Shown here piece after piece: positions 1-10,244 of a stretch of 64,000 nt of DNA. Position numbers and translations under genes: made by a program. Each line of letters opens with the position of its first letter. The first letter of the stretch is position 1. Origin of the DNA: Limnochorda pilosa (GTDB lineage Bacteria > Bacillota > Limnochordia > Limnochordales > Limnochordaceae); assembly GCF_001544015.1 (NCBI RefSeq), contig NZ_AP014924.1, positions 2,232,001-2,296,000 of the forward strand, given 5' to 3'. A model generated the notes under the pieces. That model was not told where the DNA came from. It saw only the letters and a program-made list of their open reading frames with translations, and ran no database searches.

Positions 1-1171
1 CCAGGAGATGGAAACCTGCCAGGTTGAGCTGGCCGCTGGTGCAGATGAGGGCGGGTCGGATGGAAGGGCCGCATCCGGGCTCCGCGCGCCCCAGGTCGCG
101 CCGCGCCCCTTCCAGCCGGTCGAGGATTCGGTCGAGGATCGCCCCGAAGACGCTGGGGTTCTCGACCACGTGGGCCATCCCGGTCTGTGCGGGGAGGAGC
201 TCGGGAAGCCGCTGGACCGTGTAGAGTGGAAGGGCGAGGGGAAGCCCGAGACCCTCGTCCGCTCCGACCACCAGAACGGTCGGGGAGAGGTCGTCCCGGC
301 CAAGGCCGGCCCAGTCCAGCAGCCAGTCGCGGTGGAAGGTTGGGCCGACCTCGTCCGGGTCGGGAGCCTCGCCGCCTGCCAGGTCTGCGAGGGAATGAAG
401 CAGGATCTGCCCCAGCGGCCGGTCGGCGTCCAGTGCGTGGGCGTCTCCCGACACCCGGGTAGAGAAGAGAGGGAGCCGCTCTCGGCTTCCCCGCCACCGG
501 GGTAGTCCCTCGATCACCGTCGACAGCGTACGGAGCATCGCCTGCAGATCCTGCAGCCAGGCCGGCTCACTCCCCCCGAGGGCCCGGCCCGCGTCAACCT
601 CGGAAGCGTGCCGCCGCCACCCTTCCAGAAAGGCGCGCCGGGCACGCTGCAGGGTTCGGGACGGCCCGCCCTTCATCACTCTCACCCAGAAGGCCCGGCT
701 CCGCTCGCCTGGTGCACCGGCCTGAAGCCGATCCAGCAGCACCGCCCAGGTGCGGTCGCGAAGCTCGCGCTCCTCGGCTCTGGTGCGCATCCCGCCGTAT
801 GCCGCGTGCAGGACCGCGTCCAGAGTGGTCTCGAAGCGGCTGCGACGGAGTGCCTGTTCCAGGTGGTCCAGGTTGACGTACAGGCGGTCCCGGCGGCGGC
901 TGAGGCGGCCGCCCATGAGGGCCTCGAGGGCCTCTCGGGCAGGCGCATCGAGCCCCGTCGACCCCAGGGGCAGGAGCCCCGTGAGCCGCCCCCGCTTCCG
1001 GTAGCGCTCCGCGACGGCCTCGAGCAGCGGCGAGAGCCCACGGGCCCGGAGGAGGCCGAGAGCCTCCTGCGCGCCGGCCGGGTTCGGCCCGGACCCCTCT
1101 CCCCGAGGCGCCCGCCCGCCAGCACCCGGCGCCCCGCGACCTGCCTGCGGGTTACCGGTCTCCGGCCCCAT
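1..1171 (-). CDS. jetD: JetD-like Wadjet nuclease subunit, partial (TIGR02679/DUF2399 type)
   Basis: Seen: an open frame from an ATG at 1171 runs 390 codons off the left edge without a stop, so the C-terminus is missing. It starts inside the end of jetC (20-nt overlap) behind a GAGGACGGCG stretch. About 35 low-complexity residues come first, then a helical region, and later the motifs VVENPSVF (about residue 338) and PALICTSGQ (about residue 375). These are typical of TIGR02679/DUF2399 proteins, the fourth member of the TIGR02677-TIGR02680 neighbourhood. Known: JetD subunits carry a Toprim-like nuclease fold and cleave DNA that the JetABC SMC-like complex extrudes, removing circular plasmids. 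Inferred: the same role here. Gene order and motifs make the family call firm; activity cannot be judged because the end is absent. Confidence 0.85.
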   Translation of the reverse strand, partial: MGPETGNPQAGRGAPGAGGRAPRGEGSGPNPAGAQEALGLLRARGLSPLLEAVAERYRKRGRLTGLLPLGSTGLDAPAREALEALMGGRLSRRRDRLYVNLDHLEQALRRSRFETTLDAVLHAAYGGMRTRAEERELRDRTWAVLLDRLQAGAPGERSRAFWVRVMKGGPSRTLQRARRAFLEGWRRHASEVDAGRALGGSEPAWLQDLQAMLRTLSTVIEGLPRWRGSRERLPLFSTRVSGDAHALDADRPLGQILLHSLADLAGGEAPDPDEVGPTFHRDWLLDWAGLGRDDLSPTVLVVGADEGLGLPLALPLYTVQRLPELLPAQTGMAHVVENPSVFGAILDRILDRLEGARRDLGRAEPGCGPSIRPALICTSGQLNLAGFHLL

Positions 1172-4100
1172 CGCCGTCCTCGCCCTCGTCCTCACGCCTG
1201 AGTGCAGCCCCGTTGTCCCCGGCGCGCGTGCGCCGCTCAGGCGAGCCTGTGCCCTCGGCATCTGTCCGCGTTGCTGCAGACCCGTTCCCGCCGGCGCCCG
1301 TGCCCCCGGCCCGGCCCAGCTCCGTCACGGCCCCGTTGCCGGCGGCGTACGCCGGGCCTGCCGCGGCGGCGCCGCCCGCCGATCCCGGCACGCCGGTCAG
1401 TACCATCCGCCGGCCGTCCCAGAGGAACCAGAGGGCCGTCACCACCGTGCCCCGGCGGAGGAGCTCGTAGGTGGAGCAGGCGGGAACGGCCGTCCCCCTG
1501 CCCCAGAGCTTCTCGCTCGTCATCACCCACGAGAACTCGAGGGAGACGAGGAAGCGGTACATCTCCTGGATGTTCGTCTCGTCGACGCCCGCGAAGGCCT
1601 CGTCGAGGCCCACCAGACGCGGCGCGTCCGGGGCGGCCGCCCGGTAGCGGGCGTGGAGGGCGGCCAGGAGGGGGACGAACATGGCGAGGGACTTCTCCGC
1701 ACCGCTGCGGGAGGCGAAACGCAGGTCGGTCAGCGGGCGCCGGGGCTCGTTGGGGAGCCGGCTGTGGAGCGAGAAGACGAACCACTCCCGGTAGTCCAGA
1801 ACCCGGTGGAGTGCCTCGGCGAAGGTGACGCCCTCGCCCAGCGAGCCGGTCCGGTAGCCCTCCCGCACCCGGTTCACCCGCTGGCGGAAGTGGTCGATCA
1901 GCTCCTCCATCTCCGCGTGCGCCAGCGTGTCCGCATCCCGCAGCAGGAGCTCGATCACCCGCCGGTACGAGAGCGCCTCGGCCTCCTGGCTGGCCCGGGG
2001 CAGCCAGGCGATGGAGAGCACCTCGCCGTTCGAGAGCCGCTGGGCCTCCAGGAGCCGGTTGATCTCGTCCCGCCAGCCCTCCGCCAGCCGGATCCGCTGC
2101 CGAATCTCCCCGGCCACCTCGTGGAGGATGACCTGCTCGTACAGCTCCCGCTCCTTCTGCTCCAGGTACCGTTTCTGCAGGTCCCGCTCGCTCTCCAGGC
2201 CCGCGCGCAGGCGGTGGGCTTCCACGGGGGTCCCCCGGTGCCGGAAGGCGACGCGCTCCTCCTGGAGCTCGGGACCGTACTCGGCCAGGGCGGGCCGGTG
2301 GTTGGAGAAGACGATGGTCAGCTCCTGGAGTGCATCCCGGACGGACCTCTCCACGCTCTCCCGAAGCCGGCCGGGAGCCGACCGCCTGAGTCGCAGGAGC
2401 TCCTCCGCCACGCCCTCGGGCCCATCCTCCCACTCGGGGGCCCCGCCGGGCGCCTCGGCCGATTCCTCTGCTGTCTCGGCCTCGGTCGGGGCCGCCGGAC
2501 GCTGCTCGAACCGGCTCAGGAGGGCGGCGAGCGCGGGGTGCGCGGCGAGCCGGCCGCGGAAGGTGGACCGGTGCCGCGCCAGCTCGTCGAGCGCCACCCG
2601 GCTCTCAGCCTGGAGCCGCTCTACCTCCCCCGCCTGCTTCTTCTGGCGCTCCCCCAGCGCTCCGAGCAGGGTGCTACCCTCCTTCTCCTCCCCGCCGACC
2701 TCCTCCAGCCTGGCCTCGATCCTGGAGAGCTCGTCCAGCAGCTCCTCGGCGCTGAGACCCATCTCGTGAAGCTTCTCCTGGGCAGCGCGTCGTCGGCCCT
2801 CGTACTCCTCGAGCCGCTCGGCCGCCTCCCGCACCGCGGCCCGGTCCTTCTCCAGACGCTCGCGGGACTGGGCCACGTCCTGGAGGAGCCGGGCCCACTC
2901 GCCGGCCCATGGGTCCAGGCGTTCGAGGAGGACGCCGAAGAGCTGGAAGCGCTGGAGCACGGCGTCGGTGGCCTCCGCGAGGGAACGGAGCCCGTCGCCG
3001 TCACGTCCCCGGGCTTCGGGCACCGGATCCAGGCTCCGGTGGTACACGGTCCGGGCGGACTGCAACGCCTCCAGGGCCTTGGCCGCCGCCTGCTCCGCCT
3101 CGTCCAGGAGGCGGCGCCGGTCCCGCGACCACCCTTCAGCCTGCTCCACTGCCAGCAGGCGCCCCGGGAGAAGCTCCTGGACCTCGAGCATCCGGAGCTC
3201 CTCCACTTCCGCCTCCATCACTTGGAGCGCCCTCCGCCGCTGGTCCAGGGCCTCTTCCTGGTGCCAGATGGCCTCCTTCAGCTCCTTCAGCCGTGCCTCG
3301 AGCGAGGCGATCCGGCGCAGGCGGGCCGCCTCCCGGGCCTGACGCCCCAGATAGAAGACCCCGGCCTCGGGCCGGGCCAGGCCCGTCCCCGCGAGCCGGC
3401 CGTGCCGCCAGATGCCCGGCGCCACCCAGCTGTCGGGTGCGGCGGACGCCACAACCTCGCTCGGGCCCACCGCGACGAGCGCCCCATCCTCCACCCCATC
3501 CCGCCTCAGCCCGATGGATCCCAGGGCGGCCCGAACAGCCTCGTCCGAAAGCGCGCGGCCCGGAGGCGCCGTGCCCGGAAGCGCCGTGCCCGGAAGCGCC
3601 GTGTCTGGAAGCGCCTCGGCGCGGTCCGGATCCGGCTCGAGCAGGTCCAGCAGGGTCGGCCCCGCCGGAGTCCCCCGGGACGGGTCGATCCAGAGATCCC
3701 CCAGGCCGGCCTCCCGCAGGCGCTCCGCCACCCGGCTCCCGGACCCGGGGTCGACGACGAGGGCATCGAGGAGGCCCGAAGCCTCCAGCGTCGCCTCCAG
3801 GAGCGGGCGATCCGCCTCGGGGATCCCGGCCCTGAAACGGGCGACCCGGTAGAGCGGCGCCGCTGGAACGCCCAGCTCGGCCAGCAGCCGGCGGGCCGCC
3901 TCCTGGTCCGGCCGGCGGGGTGGGACCACCTCCCGTCCTGCCTTCCACTCGGCCAGCTCCTCCTCCAGCGGCTGGAACTCGGCCTGCAACGCGTCGAGCT
4001 TCCGCTGCTCCTCCCGGCGTGCGGCCTCGAGCCCGAGCCGCTGCGACCCAGCCGCCTCCGTCACGGGCCGCACCATCTCTCCCCAACCGGGGCGCCGGTC

Positions 4101-5795
4101 GGGCCCGAAGGAGTCGACGCCGGCCAGGACCTCCTGCCAGGGGGTCGCCTGCACCGAGAGCACGCGCAGCCGGCCCCGCCACACCTCCAGGCCCGCCCGC
4201 ACTTGCTCGCGGGCCGCCTCCAGCTCACCCAGGGCCTCGCGCACCCGCACGTCGGCCGCCTCCAACTCCCGGCGGCGTTCCTCCGCCCGCTCACCCAGGG
4301 CCCGGTACGTCCTCTCCCGGGCCTCCACCTCCAGCAGGGCGCGACGGGCCTCCTCCAGGAGCCTCCGGCGCTCGGCCGCCGCCCCCTGTAGGAGCGTCAG
4401 CGGCACCCGCAGTCCCGGCGCCGTCTTGGGAGGCTCGTCCGGCAGTGAGCGGGCGGCCCCCGCCTGGCGGCCGGCCTCCTCCACCGCCAGGGGCCACTGG
4501 CTCGACGGTGCGCCTTCCTGTAGCTGCTCTGCCGCCTCACCGAGCTCCCGGCGCAGGCGGGCCCACTCCTGGCGCCGCTCCAGGAGCCGGCCCTCGAGCC
4601 GCTCCAGGGCAGCCTCCGAGCTGGCCCGTCCCTCCTCCAGGCGGGCCAGGGCGCGCCTCGCCGCCTCCGCGTCCCGGCGGAGGAGCTCGATCTGCTGGAC
4701 CTCGCGGTAGGCGTCGCCCTGGGTGAGGACGGTCTGGCGCCCCACCAGGCTGCGCCGCTCCTCTGCCAGGCGGTCGAGGTGGGCGCGCACGTCCTCCAGA
4801 TCGGCACCCGTCCGAGCCAGCTCCTCCTCGGCGGTCCGGAGCCGCCCTCGTACCTCCCGGGCCTGCCGGAGGGCCTCCGTGTAGTCGACCGCGGCGAGCT
4901 GGGCCATCTGGTTCGCACAGGCCGCCTCCGCCTGATCGATCGCGGCCACCGCCTGGAGACGGCTTTCCAGGTCCTTGAGGAGGTCCAGGTAGCTGTCGAT
5001 GTCGTCCATGATGCGGGTGACCCGGTTGAGGATCCCCTCCGGCAAGGGAGGGAGCGAGCGGCTCAGCAGGTCGCAGATGGCCGACGGCTTCATGTCCTTG
5101 TTGAGCTTGGGGCTCCGGATCTGGATGAGGAGGTCCAGGAGGAACCGGTACTCGTCCGGGTTCTGGAACTGGAAGAGCTGCCGGTTCACCTCCTCCTGGT
5201 AGTCGCTTGCCCGCGAAAAGACCCGGCCCCCCGCCCCCAGCGTCTCGGCGAGCTGGCGGGCCGCGAGCGGCAGCCGCTGCGCGGTGTAGAGCTGCAGGTC
5301 CCGCCCGATCCGGCGCCCGTCGGTGATCACGAAGCCCCACGAGTCGACGGCGAGGTCCGGGCGGGTGCGGCTCGTGTAGAGGCCCAGGCCGATGGTGAGG
5401 TACTCGGGCCGGTCGCCCCTCTGGAACTCGAGGGCGACGTAGCCGGTGCGCTCGGGGAAGTAGTAGTCGGAGGTCTCGTCGGCGTCGGCGTCGCCCACCA
5501 GGTAATAGGCCACGCCCCGGCCCTGCCCTCCGAAGGTGTCCATCCGCTCCCGGCGCTTCTCCCCGTCCAGGGCGAGGGTGATGGCCGAGACCAGCACCGT
5601 CGACTTGCCGGTGGTGTTGGCCCCCCGCAGCACCAGCCGCCCCTGGGCGAAGTGGAACTCCTGGTACTCGAAGTGCCAATACTGCTGCAGGATGAGCCGG
5701 CTCGGGCGCCACCGACGGGGTCCCCCGCCCAGCGCCGCGTTCACCGCCTCCAGCGCCCGGTCCCAGCCGTCGACGACGAGGTCGTCCCGCTCCAT
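1152..5795 (-). CDS. jetC: JetC-like SMC/MukB-type ATPase of Wadjet system (TIGR02680 type)
   Basis: A 1547-residue SMC-like ATPase, the motor of the Wadjet complex. The ATG at 5795 shares one base with the jetB stop, so translation is coupled; upstream in-frame sequence belongs to jetB. A Walker A motif GANTTGKST lies at residues 58-66. Two long charged coiled-coil stretches (about 320-650 and 900-1250, rich in E, R, A, L) flank a hinge-like insert. An SGAEK signature lies near residue 1350 and Walker B LVGLDE near 1394-1399. The last 75 or so residues are a Gly/Ala-rich then acidic low-complexity tail. TIGR02680 members average about 1400 residues; the excess here lies in the tail and in a repeat-bearing linker near residues 726-745. 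Family and role are firm from motifs and neighbours. Confidence 0.9.
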   Translation of the reverse strand: MERDDLVVDGWDRALEAVNAALGGGPRRWRPSRLILQQYWHFEYQEFHFAQGRLVLRGANTTGKSTVLVSAITLALDGEKRRERMDTFGGQGRGVAYYLVGDADADETSDYYFPERTGYVALEFQRGDRPEYLTIGLGLYTSRTRPDLAVDSWGFVITDGRRIGRDLQLYTAQRLPLAARQLAETLGAGGRVFSRASDYQEEVNRQLFQFQNPDEYRFLLDLLIQIRSPKLNKDMKPSAICDLLSRSLPPLPEGILNRVTRIMDDIDSYLDLLKDLESRLQAVAAIDQAEAACANQMAQLAAVDYTEALRQAREVRGRLRTAEEELARTGADLEDVRAHLDRLAEERRSLVGRQTVLTQGDAYREVQQIELLRRDAEAARRALARLEEGRASSEAALERLEGRLLERRQEWARLRRELGEAAEQLQEGAPSSQWPLAVEEAGRQAGAARSLPDEPPKTAPGLRVPLTLLQGAAAERRRLLEEARRALLEVEARERTYRALGERAEERRRELEAADVRVREALGELEAAREQVRAGLEVWRGRLRVLSVQATPWQEVLAGVDSFGPDRRPGWGEMVRPVTEAAGSQRLGLEAARREEQRKLDALQAEFQPLEEELAEWKAGREVVPPRRPDQEAARRLLAELGVPAAPLYRVARFRAGIPEADRPLLEATLEASGLLDALVVDPGSGSRVAERLREAGLGDLWIDPSRGTPAGPTLLDLLEPDPDRAEALPDTALPGTALPGTAPPGRALSDEAVRAALGSIGLRRDGVEDGALVAVGPSEVVASAAPDSWVAPGIWRHGRLAGTGLARPEAGVFYLGRQAREAARLRRIASLEARLKELKEAIWHQEEALDQRRRALQVMEAEVEELRMLEVQELLPGRLLAVEQAEGWSRDRRRLLDEAEQAAAKALEALQSARTVYHRSLDPVPEARGRDGDGLRSLAEATDAVLQRFQLFGVLLERLDPWAGEWARLLQDVAQSRERLEKDRAAVREAAERLEEYEGRRRAAQEKLHEMGLSAEELLDELSRIEARLEEVGGEEKEGSTLLGALGERQKKQAGEVERLQAESRVALDELARHRSTFRGRLAAHPALAALLSRFEQRPAAPTEAETAEESAEAPGGAPEWEDGPEGVAEELLRLRRSAPGRLRESVERSVRDALQELTIVFSNHRPALAEYGPELQEERVAFRHRGTPVEAHRLRAGLESERDLQKRYLEQKERELYEQVILHEVAGEIRQRIRLAEGWRDEINRLLEAQRLSNGEVLSIAWLPRASQEAEALSYRRVIELLLRDADTLAHAEMEELIDHFRQRVNRVREGYRTGSLGEGVTFAEALHRVLDYREWFVFSLHSRLPNEPRRPLTDLRFASRSGAEKSLAMFVPLLAALHARYRAAAPDAPRLVGLDEAFAGVDETNIQEMYRFLVSLEFSWVMTSEKLWGRGTAVPACSTYELLRRGTVVTALWFLWDGRRMVLTGVPGSAGGAAAAGPAYAAGNGAVTELGRAGGTGAGGNGSAATRTDAEGTGSPERRTRAGDNGAALRREDEGEDGDGAGDR
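3559..3618. repeat. 15-bp tandem repeat inside jetC (4 units)
   Basis: Four head-to-tail 15-bp units (3559-3573, 3574-3588, 3589-3603, 3604-3618), nearly identical in the middle two (CCCGGAAGCGCCGTG on the plus strand). The period keeps the jetC frame and encodes repeated PGTAL-like pentapeptides in the region between the two coiled coils. Such a unit could change copy number by slippage without breaking the gene. Confidence 0.85.
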
Positions 5796-7030
5796 CAGCG
5801 CTGCACCTCCGACTCCATCCCCGGATCGTCCTCGAAGTCCCCGTACTCGGCCTCCTCGCCCTCGTAGACCCCACGGAACCGGGCCGCCAGCGGCAGGAGG
5901 TGGAGGTTGCCGTCCCGGTCGGGGCCGTCCAGGAGCTCCCACGCCCGCAAGGTGTCGATCACCCGCTCCAGGAGCGACCCCAAGCCCTCCCGCTGGATGG
6001 TGAGCCCCCACTGCTCGCCGTGGCGCTCGCGCAAGGCCGCGAGGAGGCTGCTGAGGCGCCGGGGGCTGAGGCGGACCCGATCCGTCTCGTCCGCGTCCAG
6101 CTCGCCCCGCCGGACGAGCGCCCGTACCTCCCCGAAGAGGAGGAGCAGGATGTGGGCCAGCGCCCCCCGGAAGGGAAAGAGCATCTGCTCGGACACCTCC
6201 GAGGCCGAGGGCCGGAGCAGGGCCGCGTAGCTCGGGGTCCACTCCAGGTCCCAGCCGAAGGTCTCCAGGAGGTCCGAGGCGATCTCCTCACGGCGGCTCC
6301 TGTTCTCCAGGAGGGTGAAGGCTTCCGGATCGGCGCAACGGTAGATCGCCGGCGAGAGCAGGAGCGTTCGGTAAAGGCGGACCCGGGGGTCGGTCACGTG
6401 GGGAAGGGGCGCGAGGTGGGAGCCTGCCTCCCCTCCCGGCCCCTCCGAAGGAGCCGCGGAGCCCGGAAGCTCCGACGCGGACCCGATCGTCTCGTGGACC
6501 TCCAGGTAAGGCGCGACGGGCGTGAACTCGTAGAGCGTGTCGCCCTGGCCCGTCTGGACCCAGTCGTCCGTGCTGTCCAGCCGGGTGAGCGCCCCCATGG
6601 CCTCCAGCGCCTTCAGCGACCGCTGGAGGCTGAGACGGTGGGGGTAGAGGTTCCAGTCCACGTGCCCCGGCCCGATCAGCACCTTGGCCCGTGCCTCGAT
6701 CTCCTGCACCAGGTGGCTGAGGAGGAAGGGTCCTTCCGGGTATCGCTCCGCATACCAGAGGGCCCAGGCGAAGAGCTCGTAGTCCAGCGGCATCTGGGCC
6801 CAGGTCTGCCCGTAGCCGAGGCTCGCCGCCGCCGGCACCTTCACCAGCAAGGCGAACTCGCGCCTGAGGATCACCCGCCACCCAGGGCGGGAGGCGAACC
6901 ACTGGCGGAGCCGCTCGACGTGGACGTGCACCCTGCTGTAGGCGAGCGGGTCGTCGGCGGCCCGGATGGCGACCCGGTCGAGGAGGTCAATGAAGGGCCG
7001 CTGCAGATCCTGCACCCGGTACGAGGGCAC
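5795..7030 (-). CDS. jetB: JetB-like Wadjet subunit (TIGR02678/DUF2398 type)
   Basis: A 411-residue protein corresponding to the second gene of the TIGR02677-TIGR02680 set. The GTG start at 7030 lies inside the 3' end of jetA (44-nt overlap) and has a strong site, AAAGGAGG six bases upstream; the stop overlaps the jetC start by one base. Known: in Wadjet complexes JetA and JetB act as the kleisin-like and winged-helix (KITE/MukE-like) partners of the JetC ATPase. The sequence is rich in helices and winged-helix-like segments (for example around residues 100-170) and has no catalytic motif that I can see. The call rests on position, length and general resemblance to DUF2398 proteins. Confidence 0.85.
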   Translation of the reverse strand: MPSYRVQDLQRPFIDLLDRVAIRAADDPLAYSRVHVHVERLRQWFASRPGWRVILRREFALLVKVPAAASLGYGQTWAQMPLDYELFAWALWYAERYPEGPFLLSHLVQEIEARAKVLIGPGHVDWNLYPHRLSLQRSLKALEAMGALTRLDSTDDWVQTGQGDTLYEFTPVAPYLEVHETIGSASELPGSAAPSEGPGGEAGSHLAPLPHVTDPRVRLYRTLLLSPAIYRCADPEAFTLLENRSRREEIASDLLETFGWDLEWTPSYAALLRPSASEVSEQMLFPFRGALAHILLLLFGEVRALVRRGELDADETDRVRLSPRRLSSLLAALRERHGEQWGLTIQREGLGSLLERVIDTLRAWELLDGPDRDGNLHLLPLAARFRGVYEGEEAEYGDFEDDPGMESEVQR

Positions 7031-8591
7031 GCTCCCCCTCCTTTCGCCGCACCATGCGGAAGGCAGGGAGGGCGAGGCTGCCGTCGGGGGCCGAGAGCCA
7101 GCCCACAGCGGGTCGCCGGGGCGGCAGGAGCCGAACGGTCGAGCCGTCGGGAGCCAGGGCGCTCCGGTCCGGCGAGGCGAGGCATGCGCCCAGGAGCGCC
7201 AGGAGGCGGTCGCGAAGGTCCACGTCGTCCAGCGCCAGGGCGCCCAGGTCGAGCTCCCCGGCGGCGAAGAGCCGGTCCCAGACGGACTCCTCCAGCTTCT
7301 GCTCCTCCATGACCTGGCGGAGGATCTCCGCCTCCTCCTGGGAGCGGTCGCGCACGGGGACGGCCCCTTCGTGCCGTCGCCGCCGCCCCCGGGCCACGGG
7401 AAGGAGCTCCACCCGGTACGCCCGCTGCCGCCACGGTGAGTCGTCGGGCCGCATGGCGAAGACCTGGGCCTCGCCGCTCACGTGCCGGGGCTGCATGAGA
7501 CCCAGGCGGGCCCCCGCCAAGCGGTGCGCCTCGCCGGGCGTCCGGCAGGCGGCGAAGGCGACGGCCAGCTCCTCGAGCTGCCTGCGACGGCTGAGGCCGG
7601 CGGGGCGGTCGGTGAGCCGCTGCACCCTCCGCACCACCGACTCCACCGCCTCGTTGGTACGACGCCGGAGCTCCTCCAGGCCGCCCCCCGGCTGGAACCA
7701 GGAGCGGAAGACCCTCCACTCGGCCGCGTGCCCTTCGCGGCAGCTCTCCAGCGCGGGCAGCCGCCCGTCCGCCATGGGCAGATGGTGCGCCTCGTACCGG
7801 GCGCACGCCTCCACCAACTTCTCACCCAGCCCGTCGGACTGCCACCGGTGCAGGACCGCCGCCACCCGGTCGCCCACGTCCATCAGGTGGAGCACGTAGC
7901 TGGCCAGGTACTCCTTGAGGACCTCCTTGTAGGCCAGGAAACCTTCGACGTCGGTAACGTCGTCGCCCTCGCCGTTGCGGGCGAGCTGGGCCAGGTAGTC
8001 GCTCGCCTGCTTGCCGTTCTCGTCGTAGGCGGTGAAGGTCCGATCCCACGCCTGGTAGATGGGGCCGAGGCCCCGCTCCTCGCCATCCTCCAGCCGGTCC
8101 GGAAGCTGGCTGAGGAGGCGGTCCAGCCGGTCGATCCCCTCGAGGACCTGGTCCAGCAGGTCCACGTTGAGGGAGCCCGTGCCCCGCCCCTCCTGCTCCA
8201 GCTCGGAGAGGAGCCGCTCCAGGGCGATGCCGTAGGGCGTGATGCTGTACTTGAGGTGCCGGCGCATGAACTCCTGGATGGTGGTCGCCCGGGAGCGGTC
8301 CTGGGCACCGGTGAGGCTGCCCCACTCCACGAGCTGGGCCAGGTCCTGCTCGCACTGCTCCTCGGTGTACGCAGGGTCGACGGCCGCCTGGATCTCGGCC
8401 CAGACGTCGTGCAGGTCCAGCGCGTACTGGTGCTCCATGTGCCGAAGGTAGAAGAGACGCATGATGGGCCGGTACCGCTCCACGTTGACGGCTACCAGGT
8501 ACGAGGCCTCGGGGAACCTCCTCTGAAGCCTGCGGAGGTTGAGGGACACCAGCACCGACTGCTTCGCCCCTCGTGGCTCGACTTCGCCCAC
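6987..8591 (-). CDS. jetA: JetA-like Wadjet subunit (TIGR02677/DUF2397 type)
   Basis: First gene of the jet operon, 534 residues from a GTG at 8591. This start is chosen because GGGAGGGG precedes it by about eight bases and because the family-like sequence (ASYLVAVNVERYRPIMRLFY) begins about 30 residues later. The frame stays open upstream to 8858, but that stretch is proline/arginine-rich, GC-driven and unlike the family. Known: DUF2397 proteins are the JetA subunit, the kleisin-like component that bridges the ATPase heads. The gene overlaps jetB. The 187 bases between it and the upstream monooxygenase stop hold no clear terminator, so partial readthrough from that gene is possible. Confidence 0.86.
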   Translation of the reverse strand: MGEVEPRGAKQSVLVSLNLRRLQRRFPEASYLVAVNVERYRPIMRLFYLRHMEHQYALDLHDVWAEIQAAVDPAYTEEQCEQDLAQLVEWGSLTGAQDRSRATTIQEFMRRHLKYSITPYGIALERLLSELEQEGRGTGSLNVDLLDQVLEGIDRLDRLLSQLPDRLEDGEERGLGPIYQAWDRTFTAYDENGKQASDYLAQLARNGEGDDVTDVEGFLAYKEVLKEYLASYVLHLMDVGDRVAAVLHRWQSDGLGEKLVEACARYEAHHLPMADGRLPALESCREGHAAEWRVFRSWFQPGGGLEELRRRTNEAVESVVRRVQRLTDRPAGLSRRRQLEELAVAFAACRTPGEAHRLAGARLGLMQPRHVSGEAQVFAMRPDDSPWRQRAYRVELLPVARGRRRRHEGAVPVRDRSQEEAEILRQVMEEQKLEESVWDRLFAAGELDLGALALDDVDLRDRLLALLGACLASPDRSALAPDGSTVRLLPPRRPAVGWLSAPDGSLALPAFRMVRRKEGERALVPGAGSAAALH

Positions 8592-8778
8592 GGCACCGCC
8601 CCTCCCTGGATTCGCGCCACGTGCGGGCGCGCCCGACCCCGCCCTTGCGAACACGGATTCGCCGCTGGGGCCGGAACTCCTGCCGGGTTCGAGAAAGATC
8701 GAGGGAAAGCGTGGGATGAACGGTCTGGCGGCCGAAGCCGGGTTCGGGGACCAGGGGGCGGTGGGAGCCGTCGAGCCA

Positions 8779-9825
<1,047 letters not shown>

Positions 9826-9983
9826 CGGCTGCCTTTGCCTCCTCCACTGCCAGGCATAGCTTCTTCCGCTGGCGCACAACGCATGAGCGGTGAACGGACG
9901 GGCGGGGGGACCGGCGCACACCCGAGAGACAGATGACGAGGGCCGCCTTCTGACCGCTGCCCCATGCGCTTCCCCATGAAAAC

Positions 9984-10011
9984 ATACTACATCGCCTTGG
10001 CAGAGTGGCAA
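9984..10011 (-). promoter_or_regulatory. Candidate sigma-A promoter of the LLM monooxygenase
   Basis: On the minus strand TTGCCA (10006-10011) and TAGTAT (9984-9989) are separated by 16 bases, 5/6 and 4/6 matches to the consensus boxes, about 160 bases before the monooxygenase start. The gap 9826-10244 between the two divergent genes holds no gene that I can support. Confidence 0.45.
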
Positions 10012-10244
10012 GCGCCGGCCGGGCACCCTGGTTGCTCGCGGCTCCGTCCCTGGATGGCATCCGCCGAACGCGTCTACCGGACAGGCCCCTTGCGGCCTGA
10101 CCGAGCGGGAGCCGTGAAGGTCCATGAACCCCCTCCGGCGAAAAGGGAGTGGGTCGGCGCCCCGACAGGGTCGCCTGGGCTGGGCTCCTCAATGCCGGGC
10201 GGTCCGGGTCGAGGTGAGCATGCTTCGAGAGAGGGGTCGTGGAG

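Noticed and set aside
3559-3618. Tandem repeat considered as a CRISPR or intergenic repeat
   Set aside because: Units are adjacent without spacers and keep the jetC reading frame.
1653-4391. Very long open frame on the plus strand opposite jetC
   Set aside because: It mirrors the codon-position GC bias of jetC, has no family-like motifs or ribosome site, and jetC on the other strand has clear ATPase motifs.
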